The notes under the pieces were generated by a model, which saw only the letters and a list, made by a program, of their open reading frames with translations, was not told the DNA's origin and did not search any database. A stretch of DNA of 64,000 nt, from contig NZ_FTOL01000002.1 in assembly GCF_900156735.1 (NCBI RefSeq), positions 372,001 through 436,000 of the forward strand, read 5' to 3'. Position numbers and translations under genes: made by a program. Positions 51,417 through 61,189 of this stretch are shown piece after piece (the first letter of the stretch is position 1; each line of letters starts with the position of its first letter). This DNA is from Chryseobacterium ureilyticum. GTDB lineage: Bacteria > Bacteroidota > Bacteroidia > Flavobacteriales > Weeksellaceae.

Positions 51417-52019
51417 ATCAAATTAATTTTGTATCCGTACAAATTTGTAAAACTTTATTAGAAACACAAAGAAAAATGTAAAAAAAATATCAATTGTTTA
51501 AAAATTCAAAAAAACAAACAGACAATAAATTATTAAAATAAGTTAAAATATAGTTTTTTAACAAATATTAAAAAAAAATTAATCGATATTTTTCCAGATA
51601 TACCAATTAAGTCTTTTATTCATAATCTCTGTATAAAAAACAAGCATAAATACATATAAAACACTGTATTACAATAAAGTAAATCACATATTATTGAAAA
51701 AAAACAACAGATTAAAAACCCATACCATGTCAAGCATAATTTTTTTTCATTGCTCAAAAAGTTAAAATTTGTCTGAAAACAGAGAGGAATAAACAAAATG
51801 TAAGAGAAAAATACGATATATATAAATACACCAAAATAACAAAAGCAGGTCTAAAAGAACAACAATAAAACCTCTTTATATTTAATGTTTATATATTTTT
51901 TAAATCAATATTCTTTTCTATTTTTTCTCACAAAAATGATAGATTATATTAAAAGGGTGTTCAATAAGAAATAACGGTTCAATTTCTTTTTTATAATTTT
52001 ACATCTTCATTTTATCATT
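51417..52019. other. Long AT-rich gap upstream of susC
   Basis: About 600 bases, strongly AT-rich, without a supported gene or hairpin. It separates divergent susC and rnhB and must hold both promoters. I find no perfect TTG-N19-TAnnTTTG match and no regulator gene. Confidence 0.5.
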
Positions 52020-52604
52020 ATGGAATTATTACAAAAGTGGACGGATACATACATCGAAGCTGGATGCGATGAAGTTGGAAGAGGTTGTTTAAGCGGACCG
52101 GTTGTTGCTGCAGCCGTTATTTTAGATGATAATTTTAAACAGAGCCTTGTTAATGATTCAAAGAAGTTGACATTTAAAACGAGAATGGATCTGGACAGTT
52201 ATATTAAAGATAATGTAAAAACGTATGCCATTGCGGAGCTGCCTCCTTCATTCATTGATGAACATAATATTCTTAATGCCAGCATTCATGCTATGCACCG
52301 TGCGTTAGATCAACTTACCATTACCCCGGAACTGATTCTTGTGGATGGTAATAAATTCCACCCTTATAATTATATTCCTCATCAATGTATCATTAAAGGA
52401 GATTCAAAAGTATTATCCATTGCAGCAGCATCTATTCTTGCTAAAAACTACAGAGATAAGCTAATGATTGAACTTCATGAGGAACATCCTGAATATGGCT
52501 GGAATACTAATTTTGGATATGCCACTAAAAAACACCAGGAAGCATTAATCAAGTTTGGACCAACAAAACATCATAGGCAGTCTTTCCGATTAAAATATGA
52601 CTAA
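52020..52604 (+). CDS. rnhB: Ribonuclease HII
   Basis: This 194-aa protein has the RNase HII signature DEVGRGCLSGPVVAAAVIL (starting near residue 17). It also has the further acidic residues in LILVDGNKF and the SIAAASILAKNYRD motif. It cleaves RNA in RNA-DNA hybrids and at single misincorporated ribonucleotides. Length is normal. It is monocistronic, with a terminator at 52633-52663. Confidence 0.95.
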   Translation: MELLQKWTDTYIEAGCDEVGRGCLSGPVVAAAVILDDNFKQSLVNDSKKLTFKTRMDLDSYIKDNVKTYAIAELPPSFIDEHNILNASIHAMHRALDQLTITPELILVDGNKFHPYNYIPHQCIIKGDSKVLSIAAASILAKNYRDKLMIELHEEHPEYGWNTNFGYATKKHQEALIKFGPTKHHRQSFRLKYD

Positions 52605-52632
52605 CTAAAGCCGTGAAGCGATAGATATAAAT

Positions 52633-52663
52633 AAAAAAGAGAAGCAAATTGCTTCTCTTTTTT
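52633..52663. terminator. Bidirectional terminator between rnhB and yidC
   Basis: A perfect 15-bp stem (AAAAAAGAGAAGCAA, 52633-52647, with 52649-52663) lies between the convergent genes, with T-rich ends on both strands. Confidence 0.85.
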
Positions 52664-52683
52664 GTATGATAAATATAAGATTA

Positions 52684-54480
52684 TTATTTCTTCTTATTTC
52701 TTTGCTCTTGCGACTGTTGTTGCTGTTGAGCCTGTTCCATCATTTCTCTCATTCTCTTCTGGAATTTACCTTCTGTTTTAGGTTTTTCTTTATTCGCCTG
52801 AATTTGAGCATGAATTTTCTTTTCATCCAAAATAACATACTTAATAACAAGAATAATTAAGATGTTGATCGCATTGGATACAAAATAATACCATGAAAGA
52901 CCAGATGCTGAAGTATTTAAGAAGAATAAGAATGTAATCGGGAAAATATACATTAATACTTTCATATTTGGCATTCCTTCCTGTTGTGGTTGTTGCATAT
53001 TCCCTGAAGTCATTACTGTATAAATTAAGATAACAATAGTACAAGCAATTGCAAAAACACTCAAGTGATCTCCAAGGAACGGAACTTTAAATGGTAATTT
53101 AATCAAATCATCATAAGCCGTTAAGTCTTTTGCAAACCAGAAACCTTGTCCTCTCAAGTCGATAAAGTTCGGGAAGAAACGGAACAATGCATAGAAGATC
53201 GGAATCTGAACCAATGCAGGTAAACATCCCGCCATTTGATTTACTCCAGCTTTTCTGTAAACCTCCATTGTTGCCTGCTGCTTCTTCATCGGATCTGCAT
53301 CCTTAAATTTAGCATTTACCTCATCAATTTCCGGACGGATTACTTTCATCATCGCACTCAATTTGTGCTGCTTATACATAATTGGTGATAAGATAAGCTT
53401 TACAATGATAGTCATTACAAAAATCACCCAACCTGCAGATAATCCCCATGCAGCGATTATTCCATATAACCACATGAAGAAATAACGGTTCATTGCTCCG
53501 ATGAATGACCAACCTAATGGAAGAATTTCATCAAAGTTTTTATCATAAGATTTCAATAAAGGAAGATCCAATGGCATGAAGTACCATGTGAAATCCTGAT
53601 TCAATTCACTTCCGGTCATCTGAACGAAACCTTCATAGTTGAATTTCTTAAGATATTCGCCTTCTTCTACATTATCCTGATTTCCTTTGCTTTGAGTAAA
53701 TCCGTTCTTAGCTTCAATTACAGAAGAGAAAAACTGTTGCTTTACTCCAATCCAGTTAAGTGTCTCTTTTTCCTCTTCCATTGTTGTTCTTCCATCATAA
53801 TCATAATCTTTATAATTATTGAACGCATAAGAGAATTCTGAGTGAGACTGCTCCTGAGCTCTACCCTTTTCAAGGTTTCTTACATTATAATCCCAGATAA
53901 AATCAGCTTTATTATCAGAAGTAATACTTGCTAATCCCTGAGTTCTTACTTTAAAATCAAGAGTGTATTTCGGAAGTAATGTATAGATAAACTGAATAAC
54001 AGCACCATTGTAGTTAGCCGTCATTGTCACAGCGTTTCCATTAACTGTAGGTGAGAAAACTAGGTTTTTAGTATTAATTACTTTTCCTGTTTTATCTTTA
54101 AACTGGAAACCGTAGTTTGAGTTATTTTTGTTGATCAGATAAAGCGGAAGATCTGCTTCGTCTGTTTTATGGTTGTATGCTTTGTATTCTGAAAGCTGAA
54201 CTTTAGAAACCTGTCCTCCTAAGCTTGAGAATTCAACATTCAATTCTTTGTTTGACAGGTTAGCTGTCTGAATTGCGTTTGGAGTTACATCTGGATTGAT
54301 ATTACTTGCCTGAGTTTGTTTTACGGCATTTTTCACCTGTTCCGTTTTCTGCTGCTGAGCTTTTAACTCCTCCTCCTTCATCTGTTTGTTCTGGAAATAG
54401 AACATAACACCAAAGAGAATCAGGCATAAAACCGCGAAACTAATCATTTGCTTCTTATCGATTCCGTTGTTTTGTTGCAT
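52684..54480 (-). CDS. yidC: Membrane protein insertase YidC
   Basis: This 598-aa protein has an N-terminal helix (about 13-30), a large periplasmic beta domain (about 50-330) and the conserved YidC insertase core with five helices (about 340-560), containing KQQATMEVYRKAGVNQMAGCLPALVQIPIF. A Gln/Lys-rich tail follows (QQQQQSQEQRNKKK), as is usual in Bacteroidota. It inserts membrane proteins alone or with SecYEG. It lies downstream of pyrG on the same strand with a terminator between. Confidence 0.95.
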   Translation of the reverse strand: MQQNNGIDKKQMISFAVLCLILFGVMFYFQNKQMKEEELKAQQQKTEQVKNAVKQTQASNINPDVTPNAIQTANLSNKELNVEFSSLGGQVSKVQLSEYKAYNHKTDEADLPLYLINKNNSNYGFQFKDKTGKVINTKNLVFSPTVNGNAVTMTANYNGAVIQFIYTLLPKYTLDFKVRTQGLASITSDNKADFIWDYNVRNLEKGRAQEQSHSEFSYAFNNYKDYDYDGRTTMEEEKETLNWIGVKQQFFSSVIEAKNGFTQSKGNQDNVEEGEYLKKFNYEGFVQMTGSELNQDFTWYFMPLDLPLLKSYDKNFDEILPLGWSFIGAMNRYFFMWLYGIIAAWGLSAGWVIFVMTIIVKLILSPIMYKQHKLSAMMKVIRPEIDEVNAKFKDADPMKKQQATMEVYRKAGVNQMAGCLPALVQIPIFYALFRFFPNFIDLRGQGFWFAKDLTAYDDLIKLPFKVPFLGDHLSVFAIACTIVILIYTVMTSGNMQQPQQEGMPNMKVLMYIFPITFLFFLNTSASGLSWYYFVSNAINILIILVIKYVILDEKKIHAQIQANKEKPKTEGKFQKRMREMMEQAQQQQQSQEQRNKKK

Positions 54481-54596
54481 TTTATTTTATATTAAAATTT
54501 TAAACTTTAAGAGGTAATAATTGTATTACTTTTTTGAGCTGACAAAAATACTGTTTTTTTATCAAAACTCTATGCTTTACCATGTTACTATATAAC

Positions 54597-54628
54597 AAAC
54601 TCAAGCTGAGAATAATCAGCCTGAGTTT
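54597..54628 (-). terminator. Terminator of pyrG
   Basis: AAACTCAAGCTGA (54597-54609) and TCAGCCTGAGTTT (54616-54628) form a near-perfect stem between pyrG and yidC on the minus strand. Confidence 0.68.
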
Positions 54629-54722
54629 ATTGATAGACGTTTATGGTAAAAAATTACCTTATTTATTTTTCATTGGGCAGAAATTGACGTCTTTGTCATC
54701 TTCTTTCCCATACTGAAATATC

Positions 54723-56333
54723 TTACTTCGATGTTTCGCAAGCTTTAATGAAAGCTCTGAATAAAGGATGCGGTGTTGCTACCGTACTCTTATATTCCGG
54801 GTGATACTGAACTCCTACATAGAATGGATGTCCTGGTAATTCAAGGGCTTCCACCAATCCTGTTTCAGGGTTTGTACCTGTAGCAAGGAAACCGTTCTTT
54901 TCAAATTCCTGAAGATAATCACTGTTGAATTCATAACGGTGACGGTGTCTTTCAGAAATATTTTTGTTTCCATAAATTTCAGATAACTTAGAACCGTTTT
55001 TCAAAGAGCACTTCCATGCTCCAAGACGCATTGTTCCTCCTTTATCAATTACATTTTTCTGTTCTTCCATTAATGAAATTACAGGATCCGGAGTTGCTGT
55101 ATCAAATTCTACTGAGTTTGCTTTTGTATGTCCTAAAACATTTCTTGCAAATTCAATCGTCATGATCTGCATTCCTAAACAGATTCCCAACATCGGAATT
55201 TTGTTCTCTCTTGCATATTTTGCAGTAAGAACTTTTCCTTCAATACCTCTGTCTCCAAAACCTGGAGCTACAAGGATACCATTTACTCCTTTCAGGGTAT
55301 CTTTAATATTTTCTTCTGTAATATCTCCACTGTATACCCATCTTACTTTTACTTCAGTTTCAAGGTCAGCACCTGCATGTTTGAAAGCTTCAGCAATTGA
55401 AATGTAAGAATCCTGAAGAGAAACATATTTTCCAACTAGTGCAATCTCAACTGTTTTCTTAGGATTCTGGAATTTTTTAAGGAAATTCTTCCAGTCTTTA
55501 AGATCAGCTGTTTTATCACTTTTCAGATCAAGTTCTTTCAATACTACATCATCAAAGTTCTGCTTCTGAAGGTACATTGGAACTTCATAAATTGTTTCAA
55601 GATCTTTACATTCAATAACGTTATCTAGAGGAACGTTACAGAACTGAGCTAATTTTGCTCTCTGATCTTTCGGAATTTTGTGTTCTGTTCTACAAACCAA
55701 TACATCAGCCATAATTCCGCTTTCCATTAACTGGCGTACAGAGTGCTGTGATGGTTTTGTTTTTAATTCTCCACTTGAAGCCAGGTAAGGCAATAATGTC
55801 AAATGGATCACCATAGAATTGCTTTCTCCCAGTTCCCACTTCAACTGACGTACAGTTTCAATGTATGGTAAAGATTCAATATCCCCTACAGTACCACCGA
55901 TCTCAGTAATGATGATATCGTAGTTTTGCTTTGAAAGGATTTTAATTCTACGCTTAATTTCGTTAGTAATATGAGGAATTACCTGAACTGTTTTTCCAAG
56001 GAAGTCTCCTTTCCTTTCTTTTTCAATTACAGTCTGGTAGATTTTTCCTGTAGTAACGTTGTTGTTTTGGGATGTAGGAGCATCAAGGTAACGCTCGTAG
56101 TGACCTAAATCCAGATCCGTCTCCGCACCATCTTCAGTCACATAACACTCTCCGTGTTCATAAGGATTCAAAGTTCCCGGGTCGATATTGATATAAGGAT
56201 CAAGTTTTTGGATCGTTACGTTAAAACCGCGTGATTTTAGCAATAGTCCCAGAGAAGCAGAAACGATTCCTTTTCCCAAAGATGAAGTAACACCTCCTGT
56301 CACAAAGATGTATTTTGTATTCTTTTTACTCAT
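54723..56333 (-). CDS. pyrG: CTP synthase
   Basis: The ATG at 56333 gives 536 residues. The N-terminal synthetase domain starts KYIFVTGGVTSSLGKGIVSAS and holds the ATP-binding loop. The C-terminal class I glutamine amidotransferase has the nucleophile elbow LGICLGMQ and the late His-x-Glu (HPEY). It makes CTP from UTP, ATP and glutamine in the cytoplasm. A promoter of the Bacteroidota type lies just upstream (56349-56379). Confidence 0.96.
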   Translation of the reverse strand: MSKKNTKYIFVTGGVTSSLGKGIVSASLGLLLKSRGFNVTIQKLDPYINIDPGTLNPYEHGECYVTEDGAETDLDLGHYERYLDAPTSQNNNVTTGKIYQTVIEKERKGDFLGKTVQVIPHITNEIKRRIKILSKQNYDIIITEIGGTVGDIESLPYIETVRQLKWELGESNSMVIHLTLLPYLASSGELKTKPSQHSVRQLMESGIMADVLVCRTEHKIPKDQRAKLAQFCNVPLDNVIECKDLETIYEVPMYLQKQNFDDVVLKELDLKSDKTADLKDWKNFLKKFQNPKKTVEIALVGKYVSLQDSYISIAEAFKHAGADLETEVKVRWVYSGDITEENIKDTLKGVNGILVAPGFGDRGIEGKVLTAKYARENKIPMLGICLGMQIMTIEFARNVLGHTKANSVEFDTATPDPVISLMEEQKNVIDKGGTMRLGAWKCSLKNGSKLSEIYGNKNISERHRHRYEFNSDYLQEFEKNGFLATGTNPETGLVEALELPGHPFYVGVQYHPEYKSTVATPHPLFRAFIKACETSK

Positions 56334-56348
56334 TAGATTAGGTTTGTG

Positions 56349-56379
56349 CAAAGTTATGGGAAAAAGAAACACAAAGCAA
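56349..56379 (-). promoter_or_regulatory. Promoter of pyrG
   Basis: On the minus strand TTG (56379-56377) is followed after 20 bases by TAACTTTG (56356-56349), close to the Bacteroidota consensus. This leaves a very short leader before the ATG at 56333. Confidence 0.6.
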
Positions 56380-56446
56380 TTTTTTAAATTTTGAAAATGC
56401 AAAAACATGCTTCAAACAATTATAAAACCTGATTAAATTTTTTATC

Positions 56447-56454
56447 TATATTTG
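56447..56454 (+). promoter_or_regulatory. Possible -7 box of the lipid cluster
   Basis: TATATTTG matches the Bacteroidota -7 element TAnnTTTG, 33 bases before the ATG at 56487. No TTG lies 19-21 bases upstream, so support is partial. Confidence 0.4.
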
Positions 56455-56486
56455 GTATAAACAAATGACAAAAAGCTATAACTACC

Positions 56487-57089
56487 ATGATTTCGGTATA
56501 TAAACTAAAACCAAAATTCCAGCAGCTGCTCACTCCTGTTTTATTATTTTTAAATAAGAATAAAATTACGGCAAACCAGATTACGATCAGCTCCATCCTT
56601 TTATCTGTCTTTATCGGAATATTATTTTGGTATGCAGACACGTCAAAATGGTTATTCTTAAGCCTTCCGATCGGTTTACTTGTGAGAATGGCATTGAATG
56701 CCTTAGACGGAATGATGGCAAGAAAATTCAACCAAACGAGCAAGTTGGGGGAAGTATTGAATGAAGTGGGTGATATTGTTTCTGATGTTATTATATTTTT
56801 CCCTTTACTGAAATTTCAGCCCGAAAGTTTATACCTGATTGTCATTTTCATTGTTTTGAGTGTCATTAATGAATTTGCAGGACTGATGGGGAAAATCGTT
56901 GGCAAAGAACGTCATTATGATGGTCCTATGGGAAAAAGCGATCGTGCTCTTATTTTAGGATTGTATGGTTTACTTCTTGTTTTCGGAGTTACTATTACAG
57001 AAATCTCGAACTATATTTTTGGAATCATTATTCTTCTTCTCCTTATCAGTACTTATACCCGACTTAAGAAATCTTTGAATGAAGCCTGA
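56487..57089 (+). CDS. ynbA: CDP-alcohol phosphatidyltransferase, YnbA-like
   Basis: This 200-aa membrane protein has about six helices and a CDP-alcohol phosphotransferase motif. The motif is altered: N71-x2-D74-G-x2-A-R-x8-G88-x3-N92-x3-D96, with Asn for the first and third canonical Asp. From memory, E. coli YnbA has the same changes (ALNALDGM...ARE), so this seems a feature of the branch. The enzyme would transfer a phosphatidyl group from CDP-diacylglycerol to an unknown alcohol. It overlaps the next gene by 11 bases. Confidence 0.82.
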   Translation: MISVYKLKPKFQQLLTPVLLFLNKNKITANQITISSILLSVFIGILFWYADTSKWLFLSLPIGLLVRMALNALDGMMARKFNQTSKLGEVLNEVGDIVSDVIIFFPLLKFQPESLYLIVIFIVLSVINEFAGLMGKIVGKERHYDGPMGKSDRALILGLYGLLLVFGVTITEISNYIFGIIILLLLISTYTRLKKSLNEA

Positions 57090-57882
57090 AGAAAATAAAT
57101 TTGCAGACGTTCCTTTGAGAGTAAAAACATGGATCTATATCATTATTGTTTTTGCCCTTGGAATTTCACATCCTCTTGCTATGGCGGTCTTTGTTTCATG
57201 GCTGGGATTACAATCTTTCTTTGAGTTTTCAAAAATATTTAAGGTCAATACAAATCCTCTCATTTCATCAATATTCATAGGGATTGTACAATTTTATTTA
57301 CTTTACTTTTTAAATATTGAAAATTACTTTTTATACAGCATTATTTTAGGCATTGCTATTTTACTTTACCATTTAATAATAAAGTCATCTTCCAAGCAAT
57401 TGTATGGAGTTTTTATAGCTTTAATGGTATGTCTTTTTTCTTTCCCACATTTATTCTGGATAAGAAACAGTGTCAATGGACTGAATTCAATCATCTTCAT
57501 TGTTGTGGTAACAGAATTGAATGATGTCTTTCAATATTTAATGGGCAAATTCTTCGGAAAACATAAAATAGTTCCTCAGATCAGCCCAAATAAGACATTG
57601 GAAGGATTTATCGGTGGCGTTTTCCTTACGATTATCTTAAGTAATATTCTTGGATTCTTTTTACTTAAAACTGATATGGCAACCAACTCCATTATAGGAA
57701 TTGTTTTGGGAATCTCAGGATTCTGTGGAGATATTTTCATGTCTTATCTCAAAAGAAAAACAGACGTAAAAGACACCGGAAATCTTCTTCCCGGTCATGG
57801 AGGTCTTCTCGATAGAATGGATAGTCTTATTTTCAATGCACCGATATTTTTCTGGTTAATACCATTCCTGCTAAAGCACTAA
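57079..57882 (+). CDS. ynbB: Phosphatidate cytidylyltransferase-like protein, YnbB-like
   Basis: This 267-aa protein has about eight helices and the CdsA family C-terminal signature (CGDIFMSYLKRKTDVKDTGN, then PGHGGLLDRMDSL). Conserved acidic and lysine residues (ISPNKTLEGFIGG) are kept. It should make a CDP-activated lipid for the neighbouring transferase. It need not use phosphatidate. It overlaps ynbA by 11 bases and precedes the patatin-like gene by five bases. Confidence 0.85.
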   Translation: MKPEENKFADVPLRVKTWIYIIIVFALGISHPLAMAVFVSWLGLQSFFEFSKIFKVNTNPLISSIFIGIVQFYLLYFLNIENYFLYSIILGIAILLYHLIIKSSSKQLYGVFIALMVCLFSFPHLFWIRNSVNGLNSIIFIVVVTELNDVFQYLMGKFFGKHKIVPQISPNKTLEGFIGGVFLTIILSNILGFFLLKTDMATNSIIGIVLGISGFCGDIFMSYLKRKTDVKDTGNLLPGHGGLLDRMDSLIFNAPIFFWLIPFLLKH

Positions 57883-57887
57883 AAATC

Positions 57888-58925
57888 ATGAGTGAAAAAT
57901 TTAAAAAAGCAGTTATTTTTTCAGGCGGTGGAACAAGATTGATGATCTACCTCGGAATTTTTGCAGCTCTTGATGAACTTAATATGAAACCGGATCTCCT
58001 CATTGCTTCCTGTGGAGGATCTTTTGCAGCAACTGTTATCAATGCTTTTCCAGATCATATTTCAAGAAAAGAATATCTGAAATCTGAAGAATATTTTCAG
58101 TTTGTATCAAAAACAATACTGACAAAACACAAAAAACTCTCCAAAATAGGTCTTTTTTCATTAAAAAAATCTTTCGATAAAAGAAAAGCTCCATTCATTG
58201 AAGATGTCTTCAACCGGTATCTTGTTGAGATGCCTCAAAATCTTGAAGAATCTTTTCCATCCATAAAAAATGCCGAATTTTCAAAAGAAATACCAACGAT
58301 CATTATTGGCTCTGAACTTCTCTTCACACCAAAGGAATCTCAACAAAAAAGAAATGAAAAAAAGCTATTCAGAAAAATAATTTTTACAGATTCTGAAACA
58401 GCACAAAAAATAAATTCAACTCATATTCTGGTAGATTTCGATAGTTTTAAAGACAGTGCTGTTGAAAAAAATTCAAAGATCATCACTGATTTCTCTCTTC
58501 TTGAGAGCACAAGATCGTCTGTTTCTGATATGTTTTATGTAAAGCCGGTAGCACTTCACAACAGTCATTTCATGGGCGGAGTCATTGATCTTGTCCCGAT
58601 TGAATTGGCAAAATATCTTTCCCATGAAATAATTACAGAAAAAAAGCAACCTTATACTACGATTGAAGAAGCACTTATCCGTTCTGTTTTTGGTTTCAGT
58701 GCCAATGAAAGACTTTTGGAGACGGATAAAATTATTGCCGATTTTCAGATTGATACAACTTCTATAAAAGAAGACCTTAAAGGACATTATCCTGAGAAAA
58801 ACATCAATTGGAAAAAACTTGAGATAGACATTTCACTTCCAAAAACATATCAACAATTTGCAAAGGATATGGAAATGCAGTGGAAATATGGCTTTGATCA
58901 GACGATAAAATGTATCAAAGGTTGA
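57888..58925 (+). CDS. Patatin-like protein with altered catalytic dyad
   Basis: This 345-aa protein has the patatin oxyanion loop (FSGGGTRLMIYLG, residues 11-23). At the nucleophile elbow the expected G-x-S-x-G reads A-S-C42-G-G, so Cys takes the place of Ser. At the dyad Asp the expected DGG reads M229-G-G. It is therefore a cysteine variant or a non-catalytic lipid-binding protein. It is the third gene of the lipid operon (five bases after the cytidylyltransferase) and has no counterpart in the E. coli ynb set. A lipid-acyl substrate is inferred from the fold and context. Confidence 0.75.
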   Translation: MSEKFKKAVIFSGGGTRLMIYLGIFAALDELNMKPDLLIASCGGSFAATVINAFPDHISRKEYLKSEEYFQFVSKTILTKHKKLSKIGLFSLKKSFDKRKAPFIEDVFNRYLVEMPQNLEESFPSIKNAEFSKEIPTIIIGSELLFTPKESQQKRNEKKLFRKIIFTDSETAQKINSTHILVDFDSFKDSAVEKNSKIITDFSLLESTRSSVSDMFYVKPVALHNSHFMGGVIDLVPIELAKYLSHEIITEKKQPYTTIEEALIRSVFGFSANERLLETDKIIADFQIDTTSIKEDLKGHYPEKNINWKKLEIDISLPKTYQQFAKDMEMQWKYGFDQTIKCIKG

Positions 58926-59153
58926 TGTTAAAGCCACAAACTTCCAACACTAAAATCTTAGAAGTTCATTAAAATTTTAAAAAATCATTCAACGTCTATA
59001 TTAGCCTTGCCACTATTCTATATAATTTATGTGGTTAATATTTTTTACCACAATAGGAATATAGGTTTATGATGTGAATATAAAATAGTTTATTCGTTCA
59101 TCTGTAGCAAAATACTCTTATTTTTACCTCTAATTGAAAATCACAAAGTATCC

Positions 59154-59909
59154 ATGAATATTTTTATTGCGGGCGGAACCACAGGCATCGGCTATTCTTT
59201 GGCTAAACATTATCTTTCAAAAGGATATTGGGTGGGAATCTGTGGAAGAAACCCTGCAAAAGTTTCTGAAAACAACTTTGAAAAGCTACAAATATTTCAA
59301 ACTGATGTCTGTGATTTGAGCTCTATTTCATTAGCATTACAACAATTTCTTGCAGATAAAAATAGTTTAAATATTTTCATCAATTGTGCAGGAAGCTATG
59401 CGGAAGATGTTGCCGGAAATATTTCTTATGAAGAAGCAGAAGAAATGTTGCAAACAAATATTCTGGGAACTGTCAATTGTTTTGAAGCAGCAAGAAAGAT
59501 CATGAAAAATCAGAAAAATGGAAGAATTGCTGTTATTGCTTCTGTTTCCGGGATATTGGAATATGAAAATTCAAGCCTGTACACCAAAACCAAAAGATCT
59601 GTTATACAAATTGCTGACGCTTATCACAGAGCCCTTCAACCATTTGGAATTTCTGTTACAACTATTGCTCCCGGTTATATAGATACTCAAAAATTAAGAG
59701 CTCTCAATCAGAACGATTTAAGTAAAAAACCTTTTCTTATCAATGAGGAAACCGCAACAATCGTTATTTCCGAAGCCATCGAAAACAAAAGAAAATTAGT
59801 TATTTTTCCAACGAAAATGAAGTGGATGATGAAATCTTTATCTCTCCTTCCTTCTTCATTATTAAATATTATTATGTTCAGAAAAGCAAAATGGATGAAA
59901 AACGACTGA
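59154..59909 (+). CDS. Short-chain dehydrogenase/reductase
   Basis: This 251-aa protein has the SDR nucleotide motif GGTTGIG (7-13), the NCAG motif and the catalytic Ser (ASVSG) with Y-x3-K (YTKTK). A C-terminal hydrophobic and basic patch (KMKWMMKSLSLLPSSLLNIIMF) suggests membrane contact. It probably reduces or oxidises a lipid-linked carbonyl or hydroxyl in the cluster pathway. It follows a 228-base gap and overlaps the next gene by 19 bases, so it may head a second transcript. Confidence 0.86.
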   Translation: MNIFIAGGTTGIGYSLAKHYLSKGYWVGICGRNPAKVSENNFEKLQIFQTDVCDLSSISLALQQFLADKNSLNIFINCAGSYAEDVAGNISYEEAEEMLQTNILGTVNCFEAARKIMKNQKNGRIAVIASVSGILEYENSSLYTKTKRSVIQIADAYHRALQPFGISVTTIAPGYIDTQKLRALNQNDLSKKPFLINEETATIVISEAIENKRKLVIFPTKMKWMMKSLSLLPSSLLNIIMFRKAKWMKND

Positions 59910-61186
59910 AAATACAGCAAAAATTCTATGCTTTATTGATTTGTGCCGTTGTTTTCATGATGGTTTACAACTATTCGGCGTGGTATATTTCAAAATTGGA
60001 AACTGTCCCTTCATTTATTTTTGATTTCGAAAAACACATACCATTTATCCCATGGACAATCATTCCTTACATGACAAGCGGAATATTTTTCTGTCTGGTG
60101 TTTTTTCTTTGTAAAAGTAAGGAACAGCTTAAAGTATTAACACAAAGAATGCTTTTTGTGACCATTATTGCAGGAATTTGTTTTCTTTTATTTCCTTTAC
60201 AATTCTCTCTATCAAAACCGGAAACTGAAAGTATTGTCTTTGGATATTCATTTCAGTTTTTAAAAACATTTGATTCCCCGTTTAATCAGGCTCCTTCATT
60301 ACATATTGCTTATGCATTTATTTTTTGGACCGTAATCCGAACATTAAAAAGAGGAAGAATATTCTTGATGATCTGGCTGATCCTTTTAGGTGTTTCAACA
60401 TTAACCACGTATCAACATCACTTTATTGATATTGTCACAGGAGCTTTGCTTGCCCATATTTCCTTCATCCTATTTCCGTATCAAAAAAAAGATTTCCGAT
60501 ACAGAAATTTTCATGTTGCGAATTTTTATTTTTTATCAGCATGGATTCTTATTCTGGTAGCATTATTATTAAAATCAGAATTTGCTGGATTTATTCTAGT
60601 ATGGATTTCTTTGATGAGTTTTGTCATTGGATACCATTATCAAAAGAACAATATTTATTTCTTAAAAAATAAAACCGGAAATATTCACTGGATCAAAAAG
60701 ATCTTTTATTTCCCATACCTGTTGATGTACCAGATATTCTGGCGGTTTTTAAGAAAAAACAAAATACCTATTGTACCTGTTTCCCGCATTTATATTTCAT
60801 CAAAACCCAATCAGGAAACTTTAAAACATTTTAAGGTTGATAAAGATACTTTCGTCTATGATCTTTCACCTGAAATTGAGGAAACATCAATATTAAAAGA
60901 ACAATCTGCCTATTATTTCCGTCCTATTCTAGACATAGGGAAATTTGATGTTGAAAAAACAAAATCTCTCATTACGGAAATTAGCAGAACATACCGCCAC
61001 CTTCCTAAAAATGGAAAAATCCTCATCCATTGTACTATGGGTTTTACCAGAAGTTCTGTAATCGGGATTTTGGTAATCAAAAATATTTTATCTTTACCTT
61101 TAGACGAAGCAATAACCATCATGAAAACCAGCAACAAGAACATGATCATTCATTCTTATCTGCTGAATTTTCTGAAAAAATTTTAA
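59891..61186 (+). CDS. ynbD: PAP2 phosphatase fused to dual-specificity phosphatase, YnbD-like
   Basis: The ATG at 59891 gives 431 residues. The N-terminal two-thirds has several membrane helices and PAP2 motifs (APSLH and TTYQHHFID). The C-terminal part is a cytoplasmic tyrosine/dual-specificity phosphatase with the HC-x5-R loop (HCTMGFTR, Cys381, Arg387). E. coli YnbD has the same two-domain layout. It probably removes a phosphate from the lipid made by YnbA/YnbB, as PgpA/B do for phosphatidylglycerol phosphate. It starts within the SDR gene and ends three bases before ynbC. Confidence 0.85.
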   Translation: MDEKRLKIQQKFYALLICAVVFMMVYNYSAWYISKLETVPSFIFDFEKHIPFIPWTIIPYMTSGIFFCLVFFLCKSKEQLKVLTQRMLFVTIIAGICFLLFPLQFSLSKPETESIVFGYSFQFLKTFDSPFNQAPSLHIAYAFIFWTVIRTLKRGRIFLMIWLILLGVSTLTTYQHHFIDIVTGALLAHISFILFPYQKKDFRYRNFHVANFYFLSAWILILVALLLKSEFAGFILVWISLMSFVIGYHYQKNNIYFLKNKTGNIHWIKKIFYFPYLLMYQIFWRFLRKNKIPIVPVSRIYISSKPNQETLKHFKVDKDTFVYDLSPEIEETSILKEQSAYYFRPILDIGKFDVEKTKSLITEISRTYRHLPKNGKILIHCTMGFTRSSVIGILVIKNILSLPLDEAITIMKTSNKNMIIHSYLLNFLKKF

Positions 61187-61189
61187 CCT

